Shown here in pieces: positions 6,479 to 10,979 of a stretch of DNA of 10,979 nucleotides; position 1 is the first letter of the stretch; the number at the start of each line of letters is the position of its first letter. The notes under the pieces were generated by a model that saw only the letters and a list, made by a program, of their open reading frames with translations, was not told where the DNA came from and made no database searches. Both the position numbers and the translations under genes were made by a program. Origin of the DNA: Chitinophaga pinensis (GTDB lineage: Bacteria; Bacteroidota; Bacteroidia; Flavobacteriales_D; Crocinitomicaceae); the NCBI GenBank assembly GCA_945897765.1, contig CAMDGP010000051.1, positions 1 to 10,979 on the forward strand, written 5' to 3'.

Positions 6479-6733
6479 TCAATCATAAACTTCTTTTCTA
6501 TGACCAAAATCAATAATATCTACAACAAGTATATCGTCAAAAATAGCGTAAATGATACGGTAATCAGCAACACGTATTCGATAACCCTCTCTGCCTTTTA
6601 GTTTTTTGAAACCTTTGGGTCTTGGATTGTCCGCGAGTTTATAAATTGCCGCTTTAATGTTCGAATAATAAGGCTCATTAATTTTCTCTAAAGCTTTAAT
6701 AACTCGCTTCTTTAAAGTTATAGTGTATGTCAT
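6479..6733 (-). CDS. RelE/ParE-superfamily toxin
   Basis: An 84-residue protein with the compact RelE fold pattern: an N-terminal strand YTITLKKRVIKAL, helices through about residue 35, then the basic core FKKLKGREGYRIRVADYRIIY (42-62), the strand ILVVDII and the ending DFGHRKEVYD. R47, R52, R54 and R59 lie in the usual basic positions, and the C-terminal H78-R79-x-x-x-Y83 matches the region that acts in mRNA cleavage in RelE/YoeB-type ribosome-dependent ribonucleases. The family also contains ParE gyrase poisons; the terminal H-R-x-x-x-Y favours an RNase. The start codon overlaps the antitoxin stop (ATGA, 6730-6733). It converges on the dioxygenase gene with a 77-bp gap that shows no good terminator. 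Confidence 0.87.
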   Translation of the reverse strand: MTYTITLKKRVIKALEKINEPYYSNIKAAIYKLADNPRPKGFKKLKGREGYRIRVADYRIIYAIFDDILVVDIIDFGHRKEVYD

Positions 6734-6942
6734 TTCTTTGACTTGCGTTTGGCCTCAATCATTTTAAAAGCATCATCAATCGGAAAAGAAGACTCATTGG
6801 ATTTTTTAGCATCATCATAAAGTTTAATATCTTCCAACTCTTCTAATTCTTCCATAATTGCTTTAAAATCCTTTATGGGAAGCACTACGGATATTTTTTT
6901 ACCAGTATTATCAGTGATGTATTGTGGATTTATAGCGTGCAT
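6730..6942 (-). CDS. antitoxin of the RelE-type toxin (Phd/YefM-like)
   Basis: A 70-residue acidic-to-basic small protein starting MHAINPQYITDNTGKKISVV, then LPIKDFKAIMEELEELEDIK. The N-terminal Q-Y-I-T-D-x-x-G-K-x-x-S-V-V-L-P pattern is common in Phd/RelB-like antitoxins of Bacteroidota paired with RelE proteins; the helical middle and loose C-terminal end would bind the toxin. A DNA-binding role for the N-terminal part is family knowledge. It precedes and overlaps the toxin gene by four bases. Upstream, TAAATTTG on this strand (6992-6985) resembles a -7 box and TTTTG lies at 7022-7018, but the 25-base spacer is too long for a confident promoter. Confidence 0.8.
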   Translation of the reverse strand: MHAINPQYITDNTGKKISVVLPIKDFKAIMEELEELEDIKLYDDAKKSNESSFPIDDAFKMIEAKRKSKK

Positions 6943-7023
6943 ATCAAAAGTTATTTATTAAATAATATAATCCATTTAAACTATCAAATTTAAAGATAAA
7001 TTCCTGGAAAACATTAACAAAAT

Positions 7024-7054
7024 TCAAAAAAACAAAAGCGCTTCAAGTTTGCGC
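7024..7054 (-). terminator. possible weak terminator of the rnpA-protease operon
   Basis: On the minus strand, beginning 9 bases after the protease stop codon, GCGC (7054-7051) and GCGC (7041-7038) can form a 4-bp GC stem around a 9-base loop, followed by the T-rich run TTTTGTTTTTTTGA. The stem is short, so this is tentative, but position and T tract are right. Confidence 0.35.
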
Positions 7055-7063
7055 CTAATCCGC

Positions 7064-8707
7064 CTATTTCTTCAAAACACCATTATACTCGGTATCGCTT
7101 TTCAAAACACTTTTAGCTTTATTGAGTGCTCGGTCATATCGGAATGAATCGAGTGTGCGTCCTTTTTGGAAATAATAGCGCGATACGATTTCATTTTCCA
7201 ACATTTCAGAAATTTCAGTTTTGAATTTGTCTAAATCTCTTTCCTTTGAAGGCGTTAATTTTGTCAGCATTTGATCGTATTCCGACTTTACATCTTCGAA
7301 ATAACCTTCTTTTTCTGCTGTTTCTTTCACTTTCTTCAGCATTTCTTCTGATGCTGTATTGTACTTAAAATCTTGAGCTAAAACGTAAGCTTTGAATTCA
7401 TTAAATTCTGCATCCGAAAGTTTGAAAGTTCCGGCTTCCGCAATTGTTTTGTTCTTAATTGCATAATCGGTCGCATAATTGAAAATGTGATTTCCAGTCA
7501 ACAACATTCCCGCTAAACGACTTAAATCCTCTAAATCTGTTGCAATATCAGGCTCAATTCCTCTCCCATCAATTACTTTTCTTCCGCCTTTTGTTTGGAA
7601 CGTTTTCAATAAGGAATCTGGAACTTCTTTAGGTTTACTTCCATTTTCTTTGTCGTAATATTCCAATCGCTGCACGCATCTTCCAGAAGGAGTGTAATAT
7701 TTTGCAATTGTGATTTTTACTTTTGAACCGTATTTCAAATCATACGTTCTTTGTACCAATCCTTTACCGTAGCTCGTTTGACCAATAACCACTGCGCGAT
7801 CTAAATCTTGTAAACTTCCAGCAACAATTTCACTTGCTGAAGCAGAACCATCATCGATCAACACTACTAATTTTATGTTTTCAGTAATTGGTTCTTCTAA
7901 TGTTTTATACACACGATTTTCTTCTTTCACACGTCCTTTCGTGGTTACAACAACTGTATTTTGAGGCACAAAGAAATTCACGATTTTAACTGCTTCAATC
8001 AACAAACCACCGCCATTTCCGCGCAGGTCAAGAATTAATTTTTCCATTCCTTCACCTTTCATTTTCTCGATTGCTGACTTCACATCCGATGCTGCTGTTT
8101 GTGTGAAGCTATTTAATTTTACGTAGCCAATTTTATTCTCCAAAATCCCTGAATACGGCACATCAGGAATCTTAATTTCATCTCTCGTAATATCAATCAC
8201 TTTAATTCCTTCTCCTTTGCGATCAACTTCTACTTTAATCGTTGTTCCTTTTGGTCCTTTCAATGCGCTAGAAACCTCATCTGTTGATTTTTTATGCATA
8301 TTTTTCCCATCAATAGATACGATTTTATCACCCGCTTTGATTCCTGATTTTTGGGCAGGATTTCCTTCATAAGGTTCTGCGAAAAAAGTATCATCACCCA
8401 TGCGACGAACCAATGCACCAACACCACCATATTGTCCTGTTGTCATCAATCGGTAATCTTCAATATTTGATTCGTGATAATAAACCGTGTAGGGATCTAA
8501 TTCCTTCAACATGGCATCAATTCCGGTTTTGGAAAGTTTTCCATTCTGAGGTTCATCCACGAAATATAAATCCAAATGCTCGTAGATTTGATCCATGATT
8601 TCTAGGTTTTTTAAGACCTCAAATCCATTAGATTGAGTCCATGAAGTTGTTGCATTGAAAAGAAAAGCAATGGAGGAGAGAAGGATTAACCTTTTAGTTT
8701 TTATCAT
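7064..8707 (-). CDS. S41 family C-terminal processing peptidase, periplasmic
   Basis: A 547-residue protease of the CtpA/Prc type. Residues 1-25 form a Sec signal peptide (KTKR, then a hydrophobic run, ending near SWTQS) without a lipobox, so the protein should be periplasmic. A PDZ domain follows at about 90-170, with the ligand-loop GGVGALV and SGIKAGDKIVSIDG. The protease core has YVKLNSFT (195-202), LDLRGNGGG (226-234) and the catalytic Ser-Lys dyad: S290 in DDGSASASE and K315 in SYGKGLVQ. A helical C-terminal extension runs from about 395 to 547. Such enzymes trim or degrade envelope proteins from their C-termini; the substrate here is unknown. The start overlaps the rnpA stop by 14 bp, so it is probably translated from the same message; rnpA next to an S41 protease is an arrangement I know from other Bacteroidota. 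Confidence 0.94.
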   Translation of the reverse strand: MIKTKRLILLSSIAFLFNATTSWTQSNGFEVLKNLEIMDQIYEHLDLYFVDEPQNGKLSKTGIDAMLKELDPYTVYYHESNIEDYRLMTTGQYGGVGALVRRMGDDTFFAEPYEGNPAQKSGIKAGDKIVSIDGKNMHKKSTDEVSSALKGPKGTTIKVEVDRKGEGIKVIDITRDEIKIPDVPYSGILENKIGYVKLNSFTQTAASDVKSAIEKMKGEGMEKLILDLRGNGGGLLIEAVKIVNFFVPQNTVVVTTKGRVKEENRVYKTLEEPITENIKLVVLIDDGSASASEIVAGSLQDLDRAVVIGQTSYGKGLVQRTYDLKYGSKVKITIAKYYTPSGRCVQRLEYYDKENGSKPKEVPDSLLKTFQTKGGRKVIDGRGIEPDIATDLEDLSRLAGMLLTGNHIFNYATDYAIKNKTIAEAGTFKLSDAEFNEFKAYVLAQDFKYNTASEEMLKKVKETAEKEGYFEDVKSEYDQMLTKLTPSKERDLDKFKTEISEMLENEIVSRYYFQKGRTLDSFRYDRALNKAKSVLKSDTEYNGVLKK

Positions 8708-9089
8708 TTTGATTTATTTGTATAGTTAATTTGCCAATGGCTTTAACCAATTTTTGTTCCAATTGTGAAAAGGTCAGTTGTTCTTTAGACGTGTAAACAA
8801 CGGCAAAAATAAGTTTCTTATTGTTACTTTCAAGTTGCGTTTCGAGTTCTTGCTTATTTTTTCGCACCACTTCACGAATACAACGTTTGATATAATTGCG
8901 ATCGTGTGCTTTTTTGAATAGTCGTTTTGGCACGGAAATTAAAATTTGAAAGCTCGTTGAAAAGTCTAATCCGGTTGGTGAATAAATGATAGTAAGCGGA
9001 TATTCTTTAACTTTTTTACCTTCTTTAAAAAGACTGTCAATTAGATTGTGGCTGCACAATTTATATTCTTTTCCGAAGGAAAAATTCAT
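8694..9089 (-). CDS. rnpA: ribonuclease P protein component
   Basis: A 131-residue basic protein, the protein subunit that helps the RNase P RNA remove 5' leaders from pre-tRNAs. The start FSFGKEYKLCSHNLIDSLF (3-21) has the usual F-x-x-x-x-R/K-L pattern, and the family signature is VPKRLFKKAHDRNYIKRCIR (53-72), corresponding to the RNR motif (K..A..RN.IKR..RE). The start at 9089 is preferred over the in-frame ATG at 9122, because the extra 11 residues fall outside the usual family N-terminus and would overlap the gene before it by 20 bp. The C-terminal tail is slightly longer than in many bacteria. rpmH, the common neighbour elsewhere, is not adjacent; the upstream neighbours are a small unknown gene and envelope genes. 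Confidence 0.92.
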   Translation of the reverse strand: MNFSFGKEYKLCSHNLIDSLFKEGKKVKEYPLTIIYSPTGLDFSTSFQILISVPKRLFKKAHDRNYIKRCIREVVRKNKQELETQLESNNKKLIFAVVYTSKEQLTFSQLEQKLVKAIGKLTIQINQNDKN

Positions 9090-9102
9090 ATTAAACTTGC
9101 TT

Positions 9103-9354
9103 TTACGCGTTGAACAACTCAACGATTTTATACCTGAAATCAGTTAGTTTTTTTAACTCAAATGCATTTTCATACGAACCTTTAAACTCTGTCAAATGGT
9201 CAATGTAGCATTGTTTTATCGCTTCAAATTGTGAATGATTACTCAATTTCTTGTAAACAGAACCTGCCAAAAACCCAGGTTTTTCACCCAAGGATAATTT
9301 CGTCAAACCTTGAACAAGTTCGTCTGATAATTCTATTAATTCTTTTTCATCCAT
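9103..9354 (-). CDS. small conserved-looking protein of unknown function
   Basis: I do not recognise this 83-residue protein. It begins MDEKELIELSDELVQGLTKL and is charged and probably all-helical, with no membrane segment, signal peptide, cysteine motif or known binding motif. One GEKPGFLAGSVYKKL stretch (23-37) looks like a loop and helix that could be conserved. It lies 11 bp after the membrane protein gene and 13 bp before rnpA, all on the same strand, so it is almost certainly part of the same transcript. That tight placement and a clean reading frame are the main reasons to call it a real gene. Confidence 0.68.
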   Translation of the reverse strand: MDEKELIELSDELVQGLTKLSLGEKPGFLAGSVYKKLSNHSQFEAIKQCYIDHLTEFKGSYENAFELKKLTDFRYKIVELFNA

Positions 9355-9365
9355 GAGTTTACGTT

Positions 9366-10016
9366 TTAGTTTATTTCTTCAAAATCATCAAATTTGTCTT
9401 CGTCTTTTTTTGAATTCGATTTGAAATTTGTTTTAATATCAACGACTGGTTTTCCAGAAATAATGTAATTGATAGCATTTATCATTTTTAGAATCATTCC
9501 AAGCAAAAAGAAGAAACCAATAATTTTAAAGATAAAGCCAATTATTACCGTTGATTCAATGTCTAAAATGCTTGATTTAAACCAATTTGCAATGTTGTTA
9601 CTTGCATATTGCGGAAAGAACAAAAATCCAATGAATAAGGCTATCGACGCAACTATTAAAATGATTTCGGTTTTTAAATTAAAATCATTCGTTTGTGGGA
9701 TTTGTGCATTTATTTGTCCGAAAAGTTGTATGCGGTGCTGTTGCTGTTGAAGTTTACCGATAAAATAAGTCACCAAAACGATTGCACTTGGCATTACATT
9801 ATAAAAAGAAACATTATTTTGGTTTAAATCCAAACAAAACAAGAAAGTTACGTTCACTAAAAACAAGTATTTTACAGATTTAATAAGGTAGTTTTCAACG
9901 ATTGTTTTTGGTCGTCCAGCACGTAAAAAAGACAAACCTAAATCGATGAAAAACCAAAGAAATCCGTAGATAGCAAACAGTACGCCTAAGCGAAAAATGA
10001 GATTCAACAAATCCAT
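9366..10016 (-). CDS. multi-pass inner-membrane protein of unknown function
   Basis: A 216-residue protein with five likely membrane helices at about 7-29, 46-63, 72-88, 116-134 and 157-180. A polar loop containing KLQQQQHR joins the third and fourth, and the C-terminal tail (after 190) is hydrophilic and ends in an acidic run (DEDKFDDFEEIN). There is no signal peptide or catalytic motif I can name, and I do not recognise the family. The gene begins 3 bases after the OmpA-family stop and ends 11 bases before the next start, so it is co-transcribed with both. Its position suggests an envelope role, but nothing specific can be claimed. Confidence 0.82.
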   Translation of the reverse strand: MDLLNLIFRLGVLFAIYGFLWFFIDLGLSFLRAGRPKTIVENYLIKSVKYLFLVNVTFLFCLDLNQNNVSFYNVMPSAIVLVTYFIGKLQQQQHRIQLFGQINAQIPQTNDFNLKTEIILIVASIALFIGFLFFPQYASNNIANWFKSSILDIESTVIIGFIFKIIGFFFLLGMILKMINAINYIISGKPVVDIKTNFKSNSKKDEDKFDDFEEIN

Positions 10017-10019
10017 TTT

Positions 10020-10979
10020 CTATTTTTTGTTAAAGATAAGGTATTCTTTCGGTGCTTGTGGTGCTGTTTCTGGATTAAAGTCCAAACCGATTACTTTTCC
10101 TTCTGTTCTTCTATTTAATTGATGTAAACGTTCAAACTTTTCTTTATCGGTTATTTTAAACTGATTGATGTAAACTTCTGTTAAAACTGTTTCAATGCCA
10201 GCATCATCCATCCATTTAGCAGGTTCCATTTCCCCATTTCCAACTGGTACTAATCTGCGCGAATCAATCCCTTTTGTTTCAACTAAATATTTGTAAACTG
10301 CTTTAGCTCTATTTTCAGAAAGTAATTTATTTTTCTTATCATCGCCACGCGCATCTGTGTGAGAAATTAATTCCAGCTGCATTCCTGGATATTCTGTTAG
10401 CAATTGTGCCACCTTATCTAAAGAATCGGTCGATTTGATTGTGGCATCATTCACGAAATCCCAAGAACCAAGTGTGTATCGAACTTCGGGTAAACGAATT
10501 ATTTTTTGCACAACTAGTGCTGGTTCTGTTAATTCTATTTCTAATGATTTTTGCTGACCAATTGCATCCGTAACTGTTATGGAATAATTTCCTCGTTTTA
10601 ATTGCGCTAAATCTTCTACATTTTTTCCATTCGACCAAGTGAAATTATATGGAGCAACGCCACTTTTTACAGCTACATCGATTGTTCCATCACTTCCACC
10701 AAAGGCTGTAATATTTGCGTGAGTTTCTGAAATTTCTAATGCTGGAGGCTTTAATTGTTCCGTGAAATAAATATCCGATTCTTTCGCATTTCTGTTACTC
10801 GACCAATAATAGGTTTTTCCGTATTTGACTAAATAAGCATCGAAATTTGGCGAATTGATTTTATTCCCCATATTTACAGGTGTTGACCAATCGCTCCAAC
10901 CTGATTTTTTAACGGAATAGAAAATATCGCAATCTCCTTCACCTCCGTGACCATTGCTTGCGAAATAAAGTGTGTCGCT
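10020..10979 (-). CDS. OmpA family protein with PD40 and SprB-like repeats (partial, 5' end outside window)
   Basis: The frame is open from the right edge to TAG at 10022-10020 (319 residues seen). An ATG at 10871 is internal, because the same frame upstream still encodes repeat sequence. Visible residues 1-75 hold WD40-like (PD40) propeller repeats: DTLYFASNGHGGEGDCDIFY and YYWSSNRNAKESDIYFTE. Residues about 85-155 form an SprB-like repeat (ANITAFGGSDGTIDVAVKSG then APYNFTWSNG and NYSITVTDAIG). Residues about 165-255 are an OmpA C-terminal domain: ISHTDARG supplies D209, and LLSENRAKAVYKYL supplies R224, the pair that grips peptidoglycan diaminopimelate in the family. A further 70 residues end in EYLIFNKK. 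The protein is probably outer-membrane associated and tethered to peptidoglycan. The same general plan is found in PorE-like T9SS anchors, but equivalence is not shown. It opens the visible part of the operon. Confidence 0.9.
   Translation of the reverse strand, partial: SDTLYFASNGHGGEGDCDIFYSVKKSGWSDWSTPVNMGNKINSPNFDAYLVKYGKTYYWSSNRNAKESDIYFTEQLKPPALEISETHANITAFGGSDGTIDVAVKSGVAPYNFTWSNGKNVEDLAQLKRGNYSITVTDAIGQQKSLEIELTEPALVVQKIIRLPEVRYTLGSWDFVNDATIKSTDSLDKVAQLLTEYPGMQLELISHTDARGDDKKNKLLSENRAKAVYKYLVETKGIDSRRLVPVGNGEMEPAKWMDDAGIETVLTEVYINQFKITDKEKFERLHQLNRRTEGKVIGLDFNPETAPQAPKEYLIFNKK

Noticed and set aside
9469..9750. Plus-strand open frame of about 93 codons opposite the membrane protein gene
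   Set aside because: It is the reverse complement of hydrophobic codons in a convincing gene, has no promoter and codes for a low-complexity lysine/isoleucine-rich peptide.

Overview
The window looks like chromosomal DNA from a low-GC member of the Bacteroidota, most likely a Flavobacteriales-type organism. The reasons are the A+T-rich sequence, start codons without clear Shine-Dalgarno sites, a promoter of the TTTG-N19-TAnnTTTG type at 4033-4064, the end of a type IX secretion (T9SS) sorting domain at 4235-4387, and envelope proteins of the PD40/SprB/OmpA kind. The genus is not decidable from the sequence alone; a Crocinitomicaceae/Fluviicola-like origin is a guess.

Layout, left to right. 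1-204 is the C-terminal end of cytochrome c oxidase subunit I (+), closed by a strong intrinsic terminator. 473-2365 (+) is a YgiQ-type radical SAM protein. 2385-4101 holds two leftward toxin-antitoxin-like modules: a DUF6922 protein with an AbiEii-type nucleotidyltransferase (a 46-bp overlap), and a DUF6364-like antitoxin with a PIN-domain toxin (an ATGA overlap), the second with a recognisable promoter and likely operator. 4197-4440 (+) is the decayed end of a T9SS-secreted protein gene: frameshifted sorting-domain remains still followed by their terminator. 4494-5369 (-) is a bestrophin-family channel, divergent from a tryptophan 2,3-dioxygenase family gene (5448-6401, +). 6479-6942 (-) is a third toxin-antitoxin pair, of RelE type.

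From 7064 to the right edge, five genes run leftward with tiny gaps or overlaps and probably form one operon: a PD40-SprB-OmpA envelope protein (5' end outside the window), a five-helix membrane protein, a small unknown protein, the RNase P protein subunit (rnpA) and a periplasmic S41 C-terminal processing protease. The operon mixes tRNA processing with cell-envelope functions.

The main theme is ordinary core genes (respiration, RNA processing, tryptophan breakdown, envelope proteolysis) with three separate, same-strand toxin-antitoxin modules and one gene relic lodged between them. I saw no CRISPR array, transposase, integrase, tRNA or rRNA. No clearly new multi-gene system is evident; the most rewarding details are the DUF6922/AbiEii pair, the promoter-operator of the PIN module, the orphaned T9SS sorting domain and the SprB-OmpA fusion.
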